Assembly (NCBI RefSeq): GCF_021130785.1
Contig: NC_060214.1
Span: forward strand, 47,987,001-48,051,000
DNA: 64,000 nucleotides
DNA from: Homalodisca vitripennis
Taxonomy: Eukaryota; Arthropoda; Insecta; Hemiptera; Cicadellidae
Direction: 5' to 3'
Shown piece by piece: positions 25,601-39,077 of this stretch; the first letter of the stretch is position 1; each line of letters starts with the position of its first letter. The position numbers and the translations under genes were made by a program. The notes under the pieces are model-generated. The model worked only from the letters and a program-made list of their open reading frames with translations. It ran no database searches and had not been told where the DNA came from.

Positions 25601-26424
25601 TTAAACTGCGTAGCTTACGATCTGAAAAATCAAATTTGTAATTGGCCAGCATGTAAGGTAATAGTTAATGCCGGTTTACTGTGAGAAGATCTGAGTTTTG
25701 AATTAAAACTCACTGACTCTTGTAGGAATTTTATCCACAATGTTGAGTAGTACAATCACATGACGTGTTGTGATAACAGGCTTCGCTGAAGGCTCTATAC
25801 CAATAATATAATACCGTAGATTTATTTTACATTCTTCGAGGTTATATCAGGGATCGGGTTAGGCATACTGATAATTACAGAAAACAAACTACTATAATCG
25901 CCCCGGCGGTCAAAAGAGAGAGATCAGTTTCGGCCTACTTAGTGAATAGGCTCTGTACACGACGCCTCAAGCCAAATTCATATGGATTGACATTGTACCA
26001 TTATATAACTCAATTTTTTTATACGGCGCAGAAGTGTGAATTTTCATGTATAATCATTAAAAACTGCAAATTAAGTCTTTCTCGGGACCATCATGCCGAT
26101 ATGAGACATTCATATTTTTGTTCATGGAGTTAGGTTTAAATACACAATGTTTAAATAATAAGAGTGTCCGGAGATGTAGTGGGAGGGTACTCGCTATCGA
26201 AAAAGTGCACTGAAGCAAAATCTTAGAATCAATAGAATCACACTTTCCTCTTTATGTATTTTTTTACTTTTTGTAGTGTACGAATGAGATACATGTGTTA
26301 ATATGCAAACATATTAACATACCATTAAACGACTGTACTTTCAACTCGTTTACATATTTATTCATTTTGGTATTTTCTCGTTCGCCATTGTTAGCTACCC
26401 ATAAATAACAACGAAAATATCTTG
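22600..26424. other. AT-rich spacer without supported genes
   Basis: The first 430 bases continue the LTR-like unit. The rest shows scattered short frames, homopolymers and no splice-bounded coding. Frames at 24,727-24,918 and 25,942-26,133 match nothing I recognise. Confidence 0.5.
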
Positions 26425-26540
26425 TGCTAACGACTCAGCCAAAATTACATGAAAGTGGACAGGCACCATCCTTGAATTCATTGTTTCTTATAGGAAATGA
26501 AGCTTTATATACAAAATTTTCAAGCCTTCATGTCTAGTAA
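26425..26540 (-). repeat. Dispersed family 1, partial unit
   Basis: Begins GACTCAGCCAAAATTACATG and contains GGACAGGCACCATCC and ATGAAGCTTTATATACAAA, matching the boundary-proximal half of the family. Confidence 0.6.
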
Positions 26541-28733
26541 CAGGTCAGGTACATTTTAGTACTATCATGCGAATAGGGCAGCCCAGATTAGACCAAGACA
26601 GTCATGACATAAAATATATTTTTGTTCCTCCCATACTTTTATATCTTTTAGGTGTGGCAGAGGTTTCTACCTTTCACCTCAAATCAGTTTTTTAATCTAT
26701 TCTCCAGCTATGGATTTCCTACGAGGCGAAAATCTTTCCAGATGGGAACCATCCAGAAAACAATACTTGGTTTTGTTTAGCTCTTAGCTGTTTGGAAAAA
26801 CGCACACGAGCCCAAGGTAAAATAAGTAGAAGTTTCGAAGGTTCTCACAACAGCCAGGGGGGGGAAACTTCTAAATATCAATGGAATTGTTCTTTCTTTT
26901 TTTTTTTTTTTTAACCCTTCTTTACGTAAATTTACACATGGTCAATGAAAACTCATTCCTTAATACCCCTGGAATATACTTCATAATATGGGCAACGGAA
27001 TGTGGAATCTTTTTATGGTTAATCGATTTTTAAGCAATCTAGGGAACTTTTCAAAAAGGGCTGTGTTGTACCTATTACCCAAATAAACTCTCATAAAAAG
27101 GGTGATAATGAAGAATTATGGCCAGGTGTGAAAAATATTTAAATCAAGAAACTTTCCAAAAGCACAGAAGCCAGGAGTTCTCAGAGGCTGTGTTGTTGTT
27201 TCAAAAAGATTCATAATCCTCTGATATTTAATAGTTTCTTTCGGAATCATGGGGAGAATATAAACAACTTACTTTTGGCCATTTTCCTTAGGCGGTGTGT
27301 TACCAAATGCACACTGGCTTCTACAACCTGTTTTGTGCTTTGGCCAATTAACCATTAAAATACATGTTCTCTAACAGTTACGCAAACGTGGCAGATTTCT
27401 CAAAAAATAAACTCATACTCCTAGGTCCACCCGACGCTGAATCAAAAGTGGTCTGTAGTAAAAGTTGTATGTGTACTCAAGTATGTACAGAGCAATCGCT
27501 TTGGCTTATAACATGATCTATTGTAATTTTGTTTCATAAACTAAATGTGACCTTATTAACTAAATTAGTTTTTCAAATGGGGCACTGAGTGATCGGATAG
27601 AAACCAATTAATTCAATAAAAGTTAATAGCTTGAGTATGCACTCTACCGGGAAAGTATTCACTTACCTAAATTTTTGTACATATTTTATTTGAAATGGAG
27701 ATCAGTATAAATGCCTGTAATCACAATTAATCAAAAAGAATTTGAAAATTCAATTTTAAATTTCTGTTATTTATATTTTTCGAAATTTAAAGTTTTTATT
27801 TTGGCTTAAAGGATTTAACTTTATTCGTCTGATTTCTAGGAAAATGTTTTAAATAGAGATTTACAAAATCCCCAGTTTGTGTTTCACCAACGAGGAAAAC
27901 AGAATATTTTCTCTGAAGGTTATTTGAACCTGAAAACTAGACCACGGACCAAACAAAGTACTGTATACACCAATTGGAACATCCAAAACTGATGGCAATT
28001 ATTCTGTGGAACAATAATATCATTCAATATACATTGAGGGTTTCTGGAATAAAGGGGATCGTTCATTGACTACAAACATCCGCTCGGCTCTAAGATTCTC
28101 GCCAGCTGTTACTCTTCCTTTTTTCTACCTTTTCATTGTAGATCGTTATGTGATTCAATAGGATTTGCTCAGAGGGTTTAAATGAAATTTCCCAATTGGT
28201 TCCTCTGAGCAACTGAATGAATGTTCCGAACTCTGTCATCTTGAAAAGCGGTAAACAATATATTTCCTGCCTTATTGTCCGCGACAAACAAAAAAATATA
28301 TCTCAAAAATCTATTAGGGACTTGAAAATTTATACATTGAGTTTTATTTGTCTATACAAAGGTTGCATCGAGTTTTTCAGGACAGCGCATGTTATTCTGG
28401 TAGGATTAGGCTGATTACATGGTGAATATTTTTTAAATTCGTATTATAAGTCACTTATGATAAAAAATAGAAAATCCGTAGAGTAAATTAATTTTTTAAA
28501 ACAAATTTCACCGCGTTCATAATGAAAATTTAAAACATGTGATAATTAATTGGTTGGGATTCAGTTTGGTAAGTATTATGTCGTTTAACGATTCTTACAT
28601 ACGGCTTTCGGACCACTTCAGGTTTGTGCATCAATTTATTTGTATATATAGACAAGGCAGACGTTGAATTTGATAAAATGTTCATATCTCTCCATAGGAT
28701 GCATCCGAGCACGTTAGCAAAGCCTATAATCTG
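26541..28733. other. Mixed-composition spacer, possible old mobile-element debris
   Basis: Base composition is more even than in the neighbouring DNA, and G, T and A homopolymers are frequent. Reverse-strand frames near 28,090-28,287 have protein-like composition but no recognisable domain. I suspect decayed repeat sequence and cannot assign a family. Confidence 0.35.
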
Positions 28734-28990
28734 GGATTGCCCGATGGACGACGGTCTAAGACGTTGGACTTTGGGTCAGAGTTATAGATGAGCGGCAGGT
28801 TCAAAATTTCTGTCTGTGGACTGGTATCACCTTTTTTACCAGTATCATCGAACTTGCCACATGCTATCTCAAACTCTCTCCCCTTACTTCCTTTTTTTTC
28901 ATTAAAACCTTCGCAACCAGGGCCCATATAACAGGGCAGGAATAAGACTTTAAATGGGATGTCGGTCATCTTTCTTTTAAAACATTCCAT
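28734..28990 (+). repeat. tRNA-derived SINE (Ser/Leu-like head), degenerate copy
   Basis: It aligns along its length with the better-kept copy at 40,161-40,400: GTCTAAGACGTTGGACTTTG, then a box-B-like GGCAGGTTCAAAAT, then a body ending CAGGAATAAGACTTTAAATG. Box A and box B are both mutated, so it is unlikely to be transcribed. The minus-strand open frame of 88 codons over this stretch is a shadow of the repeat. Confidence 0.7.
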
Positions 28991-29879
28991 GGTGTTGATA
29001 TGTGGGAAATTAATAACTCTGTAGACTTGAAATGTCTATACTTTATTTAAAATATTACTAGAAGTTATATGAGCAACTGTTAAAATATTTGAGGCAATGG
29101 CATGTTTGCTGCATATTAGGTGGCAGAATTTCTCTTGAGAAGGCTTTTTCATCTATAGAGTTTTGCTTGAAAAAATTTCTCATTTATACATAAGACCTAA
29201 AAATTACCCTTAACGAAGAACGTATGTCCTATCCATGGGATTTGACTGGGCTTCATGGATGTTTTATCATTCAATAAGTTGATTTTCCTTTCTTGTCTGG
29301 CAGGACCTGTAAAACATGTATTCTGTTCTGATTGCCTTGTACATCCATTCGAACCTAGGAATGTCCCTAGAGAATAAAAATAAACTAGGATACCTTGAGT
29401 CAAACCTGTTACAATTATGCGTGGTGTGGCGTTCGATTTATCAAGAAGGAGAAGGATGTTAAAATCTTCAAGGCGCTCAACATGAACAGAAATTGAATTC
29501 CCAAACTGGAATCAGAACATAATCTGTATTCAAGTTAGGGATTTGATTACTATTACCAGAGTACATTTTGTTTCATTTTCCATGCATTCTCTGAAAGTCC
29601 ACACATTGAGTGTGTCGAAGCCATTAATAACACGTGCAAAACTAAACCGAAAAGTAAAATGTTTTAAAATCCGTAAAAATAATTCATACTTTCATATATA
29701 GGAATAGCGTGCCAATTACAAAGCCCACGTATCTTTGGCTTAGATAGGTTTTGAGTCGGCATCTTACAAAATAAAACAACTAAAAAATTTTAAATTAAAT
29801 AACCCTGATTATTGGTATATACAGTAAAAAAAAATATTACTAAGTTAAATATTAGTCATAAAACGTCCCTTTAAGTTAA

Positions 29880-30560
29880 GTAAACTATCGAATCGGAATT
29901 TCAGGAAAATGTCAAGAGTAGTGGAGGAATCACAAGGAACGGTAGAAAGTCGAAGCAGGAGGTACTCGAGAGGGAAAGTTAGGTGAAAGATTAATACTTG
30001 GAGCTATTTTCACAAAAATTGAATTGGATAAAAAATAATAATAAAGAGAATATTTTTGGAAAGTACCTGAACAATCACCTTTTCCCCCCCCCCCCCCCCC
30101 CCTTACTCAAAGGTGGCAAACTTTGTAAAAAATGGGACTAGGCTCTTTATGGAAATAGGTCATTTTACTGTTTATAGTAGATTCACGGAGATTTTAGGAG
30201 ACCAAAAAGGCAGAGAACGTTATATGAAGGAAGGACAATGACTGGTAAGGCATGTTGGACGTGGGATAGTATACTTGGAAACTTAACGGACTGGTTAGGT
30301 ACCAAGGATTATGTAAATAATCTTATAACTAGTTAGTAGTAAGATTCCAGGCGATGAAATGACCAATATGCCAGTAATTTTATAAAAAGCAGGAAGGACG
30401 TCAGACGGTTTTAGGTACTTTCATAAATGGGTACATTTCAATTTTTATAAAAAGATAGAATAATATTTTAATAGCTAATTAATAATTTAAGATGTGTAAT
30501 TACTTTGTATCTATGTAAGTAGTTTGTTTATATTTTTAGAGTCATTTAATAATAATAATA
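29880..30560 (+). repeat. Retroelement-like repeat related to 35,240-35,640
   Basis: GAAGGAAGGACAATGACTGG near 30,221 and TTTGTATCTATGTAAGTAG near 30,503 have counterparts in the same order at about 35,411 and 35,600. The stretch is interrupted by a C homopolymer (30,084-30,102). No coding frame survives. The family is unknown. Confidence 0.35.
30084..30102. repeat. C homopolymer
   Basis: About 19 C in a row. Other homopolymer tracts are T (26,892-26,912), C (about 31,039-31,047) and G followed by A (about 32,185-32,203). Confidence 0.95.
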
Positions 30561-33500
30561 AAACGTAATATAAGTATGCCACCATTTCAAGTTTCAAGTG
30601 TTGGCAGACAAAATAAGCGGATTTTCAAAAACAGCGGTTTCATTAAAAGCGTGTAGAGGCGTTTTGTCCTTAGAAGGTTTCAGGCAATTAATGAGCATTC
30701 ATTAAGTAACTATTGTAAAAAACTTAATGCGTCAGAACGTTTCAGGAGTTTAATTTTTGTTTAAGTAGTTGTAATCCAGTTCTTTGCGAGAGCTATATAT
30801 TTTTAAAAGCTTTCTTTAGACTGAATAACCATTTAGTACGGATAGACTTTACTATATGGAATTTTAAAAGTAATAAAATTATTTTTCTTTAGTTACACAA
30901 ATTAAAGTTTTCCCATTGAAAATTCACAGAATATAAAGGTTTCATTAAGCTTTAAATGTAAATAACTAAAATGAATTAATTGTTTAGTTTTTAATGATTG
31001 CGCATGTAGTGTACAACGCTGCCCTCTCCCACCAATCCCCCCCCCAAATGAACTTGTCAATATTTCTCACAAAACCAGTTATCTTCTTTTTTTTTTTTTC
31101 AAAATACAAAACGTTGATGGATAATCAATTCACAATACTTGAAAGATAAATTCGTCAAATGTATAGTGATTACCATCTTCCCTACAAGAATAAACTTTCT
31201 AATTTGCCTATCCAATATTCCTGTGTGACGCGAACACCACAATAATTACAGCCTCCCATCTGTCTTTTGTTTCTAATACTTGAAAAGTAAGCCGGATGAA
31301 TAAAAGAATCGAAGCGGGAAATTTTAAAAAGAATTCCTGTATTTCTTGTACTATAATGGTCTAATTTCCATCTTATGTTTGTCATACAGGAGTTATAAAC
31401 ATAGCTAAGTTTTTACAAAAATATCTTTAAAGGTAAACTCGAAAACACAAATAATACTTATAAACGTATTCCTAGGTAAATGAGATAGGTTACAATTGAA
31501 AAATTGTCGGTGTTATGGGATTAAACGTCGATTTCACGGTGTCATCACATCATTTGATGGGCCGTTAACTGAATGATAGCACAACAGCGCCCTGCGGTGA
31601 AACGTGTAGGTTGCGTGCGTGCGTTTCGATAACGGCTTTATAAATAATGTCAGTCAGTAAAATACCTCGTATATATGTTTATAAAGCATGTTTGTACTGT
31701 TTTCTTTTATATTTTATAATTATTTTTGCACCCTAAAGACGGTTTTCCACCGAAAATATAGTGCCAAATGATTTTTAATAAACACTTTTGTTTTCCAATT
31801 GTACAGTAATATACTAAAATATATATAATATATTATATATATATTATATATTATAGTATATAGGCGGAAATGAGAAGTCCCACAATTTTAGCTGGACCAA
31901 TTATTACGAAAATAATAAAATTACTCTTAACTGGGAAAAACACATCTCAGATTCATATAGATTAAAATAGACAGAATATTATTTTAAAGTACTAATTCCC
32001 ATCATGTATGACTACACAGCCAATGCTCTTATAGAATACATTAAGTATAGTGGTTAGTATGTCCAATTCGGAATCATTTTACCTATTTTAAGTATTGATT
32101 TCGAAAAAATCCAATACTAGAACAACATTTAGATATGTATGGTATGTTTTTATTGTAATTCATTTATTTCAGACATTTTGGTTGGGGGGGGGAAAAAAAA
32201 AAATTTATTACTTTCTAAAAATTTAGTCTACTAACAGTTGGCGGTAAAGTTATAAATAAATTTATTCATTACATTTTTATCAGTTTGAATTTACTATCTT
32301 TTTCAGTTATACTGTTCTTTTCGGCTTGATATAGACTAAACACATCTTCATAATGTTTTAGTTTACGGGTTAATCAACAAAATTCTTTTAAATCCCAGAA
32401 TACAATATAACAAACGAACAATTTTTCTGGACCAATTCCACATGATTGCTTTTATCTTCGGTTTATCACTAAATACTTACATTATCTACATACGTTATAC
32501 TATTTGTTATAAATTGTTTGTTAACACATACAACAAACAAACACGCGGGAACCACAAAAAGGAACAAAGCAATTTTTGAGGGGTAGCCATAGGTCTTCTT
32601 TGTTTGTAGCATTCGTTCAAAAGCGCTGGAAATAAGTAAAAATAAATAAAAATGCTATTATTAGAAATTTTTTTTAGTAAGGTTCTACTATACCCAATTA
32701 TTAGCTATGTAATAGGATTTAATTTAAATACGAGGCTTCTTTTCATGGTTACATGTTATAAAAGTATATCGTATAGGCGTAATGTTTGATTGTTATATTA
32801 TAACATAGTAAATATTAACTAACCAATTCCCTTGATAGTATTTAAGTGTTTTATTAATAAAAATAAAAAATAATTCATGTATGCATGGAAACATAATGTT
32901 ATCGTTTTGTTAAAAAAGATTTAATGGATTTGTGTTTTCGATTACATATTCCACCTAACAGTATAAAAATGTCTTGGAACAATGTACATTGATGTCATGA
33001 GAAACAGACTGTTTTGTTAAGAAACTGAGATACGGTTAAAAAGTGGCATTATAAAAGTAATGCTGTTGGTGGAGTAAATGAAGATGTTTGTCAGTTTAAA
33101 CAAGCGTAGCAAATATAAACCCCATTTACCATTCCATATAAAAGGACCAACTCATGTTTTTCAATCTTGCATCTCGTCTGCCGAACCGGCAGTAAGTTGT
33201 GTGGAGGAATGGGACGTCACAATGTCACTTTGCATCCTTAAGCTACATAACGCAATAAACTTCCGATAATATTTATTCATACAATGTCGTTTTTAATGAT
33301 GTGACATTTTACTAACTTATTATTATTTGTTGTAAGGAAAGTTCAACACTATTTTGGATAGAGATCTTTCAGTATTGAAGTATTAGGACTATATCAAAAT
33401 TGTACACCTACGTTATAAAATTAGTGTGCATTTTAAGCTAAAAATATATTGTTTTTATGTATCGCGGCATATTTTTACACAAGCATCATATTGTTTGTCC

Positions 33501-33573
33501 CATACCCGCGTTGTTCTCATCTATTTTCGGACAATTCTCCCGATCGTTATATGTAACACAAGATTTAAACACT
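30561..33573. other. AT-rich spacer without supported genes
   Basis: Contains the (TA)n tract at 31.8 kb and several homopolymers. Short frames at 31,182-31,385 (-) and 33,078-33,269 (+) lack splice sites, domains or a repeat partner. Confidence 0.5.
31818..31862. repeat. (TA)n imperfect palindromic microsatellite
   Basis: Alternating TATA and TTATA runs that are largely self-complementary. Confidence 0.9.
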
Positions 33574-33612
33574 ACGTTTCGAGGTTTGGATATCTGTCCT
33601 CTTTAAAACGGG
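33574..33612 (+). repeat. Dispersed family 3 motif
   Basis: ACGTTTCGAGGTTTGGATATC followed by GTCCTCTTTAAAACGGG is a diverged match to the motif at 35,673. The open frame 33,426-33,656 overlaps it and is not supported as a gene. Confidence 0.4.
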
Positions 33613-33842
33613 TTCTTAAAATAATTCTAAATCATAAGGTTAAACGTGCACAATAACTTAAAAATGTAGTGTGAATAGGTTTGTGGAGACCTCAACCCAC
33701 AGTCATGGATTATAAAAAATTATAAAAATATAATACAACTGTATAACGTTTTCGCCGCCGCCAGCCGGGTGGGTTAATGGAAGTGTTACTGGTTGGTATT
33801 CAGTGCGTTTGTTCTGTGCATTGACATTGTTGGAAGATAAAC

Positions 33843-34007
33843 TTCAGTTACCTTAGACCGTCAGATGTATGCTTGAGTTCTTTTGACGAACAATTCAAGC
33901 AGATGACTAACATCTATATAATTGGAGATTTAAACCTGCACGTGGTCCCTAACAATAATGATTACGAAAATATTGGTAGGGTTATGACATTCAGTTCAAT
34001 AAAATAA
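33843..34007 (+). pseudogene. LINE (non-LTR retrotransposon) endonuclease fragment
   Basis: An open stretch of about 54 codons matches part of the apurinic-like endonuclease domain of non-LTR retrotransposons. It has a YLRPSD start resembling the family's YRPP motif, then SSFDEQFKQM, then the diagnostic hydrophobic strand plus GD(F/L)N motif (IYIIGDLNLHVV, with GDLN at 33,924-33,935). A TAA follows at 34,005. The reverse transcriptase is absent, so this is a small dead fragment. The motif order and spacing support a LINE; the clade (CR1, RTE or Jockey type) cannot be decided. Confidence 0.65.
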
Positions 34008-35239
34008 TCATCATTCCTTCTTGTCAAAAGTCTTCTGGTTTTGGATATGTTGTGGTTTTAAGTGATCCATGTGCCAATTAAATGTCATTTATTCCACTTT
34101 CTTTTGCTAAAATAGAGTGTTTATAACCCCTTTTGTTACTGTTTTTGCAGGTCTTGTCTCTGTAGACAGGACTATGCCTTAGATTTTCTAATTGATTTTA
34201 AAATTAACTATGGCTTGGCTTTTTACTATCCATCTATGAGTTAAAAATTTACCTATATCTCATGTTACGTACTATTAGGGAAAAGTATTTGGGTCATGAT
34301 CATCCATGGTATCAAAATGATTACTTGAAATTATTACGATGTATAGTAGATCAGACAAATTCCTCAACATTCTACCTAATACAAAATCAGTATTTGAAAA
34401 CAAAATTTGTATTTATTCATATTTTTGAACAGTGTATTTGGAAACACAAAATGAAAGGAATTTCCCATCCAATTGAAAATACTGTGCAATTCAATCTTCT
34501 GACATTTGAATAATTGAATGCAGGTCCTCCAGATTTCCTCTTGTACAGTCCTGATTGGCTTCTGATAAAGATGATACTGAGATTTCTGCTGTTTTACACA
34601 GAATTAAAAAAAGCAATATTTTAGTTTGATGAATCCACTTCGAATATAAAGAAAGTATATTTTATTGGTGAGTAACAATCATCTTTTATAAAATAATTAA
34701 ATGTAAATAATACAATAATTTTCCAAATTATTTATTTTTTGGACGAGGGCTTTCGAACCAAAGGATCAGGGCAACTCCACAAAAAAAACATCTTGCTCAT
34801 AAAAGTTATTATCAAGTTGCACTGTTTATAACTATCACATATTTGAATTTTAGATAACTTAGGTAGCGTTCCAAAGCCAACAATGCTAACAAAGTTAAAA
34901 TATAAAAAAAATTAGCAAATATTATGAATATACGAGCACAACAATTATTGAATAAATATTTGTAGCCAAAAACCACTTCCTGGGCTGTATTGAATCTGAA
35001 AAATGGTTGAACAGTGGACTCGAATCTAAATAGAGATTTAGGAAGCAAAACGAATTTCTTCTAGCAATTCTTTAGACTGAGTGTAGGAATAAAAAACACA
35101 ATTTTCTGATGTTTTTTGTCTGAGTCGATTATTGGTTAGAGCTTCTCCGATTTTCTTTGTTTGAAGAAGATATTGACGATATATGGTTTGAATTGATTAT
35201 ATGCCTTTAGAAATGTTACCATAATATAATATTTAATTA

Positions 35240-36180
35240 CAAATTTAAATAAAACTCGTTTCGAAGATTGAGTCTACGCTCTTCCCTACGTGGAAAATAA
35301 AACAACCACTCAAAGGATACTAAGACAGGAAAACAATTGAGTAGAATCTTGTGGAGCGTCTGGCCTATTGGTTATGGGACGTCCAGGGACAAAGAGTGAG
35401 AAACTGGAGGAAGGAAGGACATTGATGGTTAGTTGGCAGAGGTTTCTATTGGTTATTTTACTGCCCGATACTTATATTGAAGGATGAAAAGATTTATATA
35501 TTAAATCAAATAAGAGTATTAGGTAGCATAATTTATTTCCTTCAAAAACAATCTAAAAGAATTGAAACTTTTATTTTACTACTAAAAGATGTAAATATGT
35601 AATAACATTGTATATGTAAGTACCTTGTTACAGTAATTGAAGAACAAAAGAAAGAACCAAAAACTAGCCTATGTTTCTAGGATTGAAATCTACCCTCTTC
35701 CTCAGGTGTAAAATATTTAAGACAAATTTATTTACCTAGAACCTATAAACATGCAGTAATGGGACTGCCATTAAAAATCAATTGGTATAAACTAGAAAAA
35801 AGTTCAAACAAGGGTCGCAAACAACATGCCCACATCCACACAAGCAAAATTGGAACTCGAAGATATAAAAAACAAATATCAGCATTTCGTAAGATATTGT
35901 GGCGTGTCCTCTGAAATAATCAGGTAGGAAGATAATGAATAGAAAAATGAAGAATAAGTTCATCCACTTCAAGCCTTATATTTTGTTCCTAGACCTCAAC
36001 ATCATGGCGTGTGTACAAATTTTGTGGTTTTAATTGTTTTTAGAAATATTTTTGGCAATTTATTTTCTAGGTTGCAGTCCAATGCCGTGCGTTGTAAATT
36101 CAGGTTTAAATATTTTTTTGTTAAGCTTTTACACCTTAGGAAGAGGGATGGATTTCAAGCCTCGAAACATTGTATCGTAA
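35240..36180. repeat. Composite element with direct and inverted copies of the family 3 motif
   Basis: The family 3 motif occurs three times here: + at about 35,266 (GTTTCGAAGATTGAGTCTAC), + at about 35,673 (GTTTCTAGGATTGAAATCTA) and inverted at about 36,128-36,170 (TTAGGAAGAGGGATGGATTT). The first two make a direct repeat of about 410 bp. The second and third make inverted ends about 500 bp apart. Mixed direct and inverted terminal copies are reported for Penelope-like retroelements, but no reverse transcriptase or endonuclease is present, so the class is a guess. Open frames inside are not supported as genes. Confidence 0.45.
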
Positions 36181-39018
36181 TATTTTGTAACGTAAGGACG
36201 GGAAATGTACGAGACGCTGTTTTTAATAATTGTCTTATGTACTGGAGACTGTTTCGCTTAATAAAAATGTGTTCCTTAGTAACGTTCAACATGCCTGAGT
36301 AAGTTCATAAGGTATTTAAGAAAATCTGCAGGGCGAAAACCTGTAAACATGCAAGTCCGTGCAATTTTGCGATGTTTTTAATGTTTTGACGTTTCTGTCA
36401 AATACAGCATTTAAAAAAGAAGACCAACAATTGTATAATATGTACCAAATTAATAGTTTAAATGTCCAATTAATATTTGGATCCTAAAAATATAAAACGA
36501 TTAATAAATTAAAAATACCAGTTTAACTTGATTTACATAAAATATTAATATAATTACTCTACTTATGCACTCAAAGTGGATTTGGATATAATTCTTTCAC
36601 ATAGTAAAAAGCAAATCAGTCTTAAAACAATATTGGATTGATCTAACCTATCCATACTAACCTTTTTCTAAAAACGATTATAAAAGTGTTTAGCTATAAT
36701 ATTGTAAAACGAACATCCTATTTCAATTAAAATTGTTTCATCGTAGTTTATATTTGAAAGTATATGTCAGATGTAAAGGTTAAAACCAGGATTAGGTCAA
36801 ATACGATAGAGTAATTTTATCTATCAGTTAATTTGGAAGTTTGACTTCCTGTGATTAATCTGAAATTTGTGGCTACAGTTATATTACGACAAGGCTGGGG
36901 TAGAGAGTTACAGAATCGTTATCGTAGTCCTGTATAATGGAGCTTATATCTTCTACAAGTCCGCGGTGCACGTATATAACCGTGGCCACGGTCTGGTCTC
37001 TGGCGGTAAAACATCGCCTTAGTCTAGCCAATCTAATCTACTCTTTATATATCGTCCAATAAAGATAATGTATTACGGATGTACTTTATTACTTATCACC
37101 ATTGCATCCCAGTAATATATCGGAGCGCTTTAGTAATTTTCTATTGAATTATATTTGAAATTAAAAAATATTATATTTTATATTTCCGAAGTCATCTACA
37201 AAGTTTTAATGCTCCTTTTGATCATAAAGATAAAGCTAAATTACATCTGTAAACTGTAACGATTTACATGGAGAATGTCTACAACGATTTTTAAACTGTT
37301 TTGTATATACAGTTTGGCAAGTTTAAAAGGTGTGTCACCTTTCGCTAATTGCATACAATGTAAAAATAAAATTTTAAAACTAGTTCAAAAATGAAATAGT
37401 AAATAAGAAATGAAACAAAGAATCATGTGATTAAAAGCGGAGAGCATTTATTATGGGTGGATAACGATGTAAAAGTAATATATTGTTCTGCATAATTAAA
37501 TTATATCTTCATAAGCGAATTCAATACTAATAGTGTAAATATACATTACAAGTAGATAGCGAAATAAAAATGCTTTCGCAATAAATTATAAAATATGAAT
37601 CCATTTCATTTTATTGTTCAAACGGAAGAATAATTGTAATTTAGTGTTAATTGTGTATCTGTTCCATAATGCAGAATTTTTGTTTTTCTTTCTAAAATAC
37701 TACAGTGAATAAAATTTTTTAAAATTGATTATCTACCACATTTTGGGAAAGACATTGTTTTGTTTTTTATATTTAAGAGAATACAGGAAATTTATTTATT
37801 TTGAATAATTGTGATTTGTCAGTATATTCACAGCTGAGTACAAGGGCATTCTTATTGAATTATTTTTTGGCATGGAAATAAGGAATGTACCCAGACTGTG
37901 TTAATTGTACAAAAATAAAAACCACAAAAACCTATATTTTTCTTTTAAACTGCGGTAATTATCTTACTGCTCTAAGGTTTCCTAATACGATAAGCAGTGT
38001 CTAAATATATCAGTCAGTTACGAACTAGATTCTAATATTCTGAAGTATAAAATATCTGCGTTTGTGAATTTCCCTGTTGGGAAAAGGTCGATTATTTCAC
38101 TCATAGGTTTTTATCTTCTATTTCACATTCGCTACCATATATACCGTTTATTTAATTTATAACGGAATACATTGGGAAATCGTAAACCTAAAATGTCTTT
38201 ATCGATGACGCGATCTGGCGGCGGGGAACAGCAGTTTTTCCCGGTTGCACAACTACAAGGTAGTAGCGTTGGAGGAAAGGTTCTTTTGAATGATACAGTT
38301 CAGTCAGTTTAGATCATCCATACGAACCGGCTCATGAACTGCGTCTTCATATCATTTGAACTGAAGTTGCAGCTCATTTTATGAGCGTTTACATATCTTT
38401 TTAACTAGACTATACGTACATTAGTCAAGAGAGACAATATGAAATTATCTTTTAATTATATTAATTTTATATTTAATAACTATCTTTTAGTTATAAAAAA
38501 GAGGATTATGTTTTGTTTTTATGGTATCGAAAATAAAATTTACTGCTTTTACACGACAAATAAGGCGTAAACCAGAGATCTGTTACAAATGTCGTATAAA
38601 CTGGTCACTGGGAAACTGCAACTACAGTGAATTTGTCCCACGGCTACACCCTAATTATTAACAACATTTTTATAACATACAATACAATCAGCAACTTTGT
38701 CCCTCGGGATGATCTGGACTAGTTTTATTCTGTTCGTAAACCACTACTGGGGATTTAATCTTGGATGTAACCCTTACTGGGAGATCCTATATCAACCTAC
38801 TCTGATTTAATTTATTTTACAATGAACCCCTCAAAATGTTATAGTTTGTGTATTATATACTCTTGTATTAGAAATCTTTCATCAGGCTCAAAGGTATTTG
38901 TCCCACAAAAATTTATTGATCTTAACATTCACGTTATTCGTCTTGTGTTTTAAGTAAGATGTGGCAAGTGCTAATTAATTACTGCTTGATTACCATTCAG
39001 AATGTTTGTAATATAATA

Positions 39019-39077
<59 letters not shown>

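Noticed and set aside
28724..28990. 88-codon minus-strand frame
   Set aside because: It coincides exactly with a tRNA-derived SINE copy in the + orientation.
29197..29403. Cys-containing frames near 29.3 kb resembling a zinc-binding tail
   Set aside because: The CxxC-like spacing occurs in a short stretch with nearby stops and no other transposase motifs; too weak to assign.
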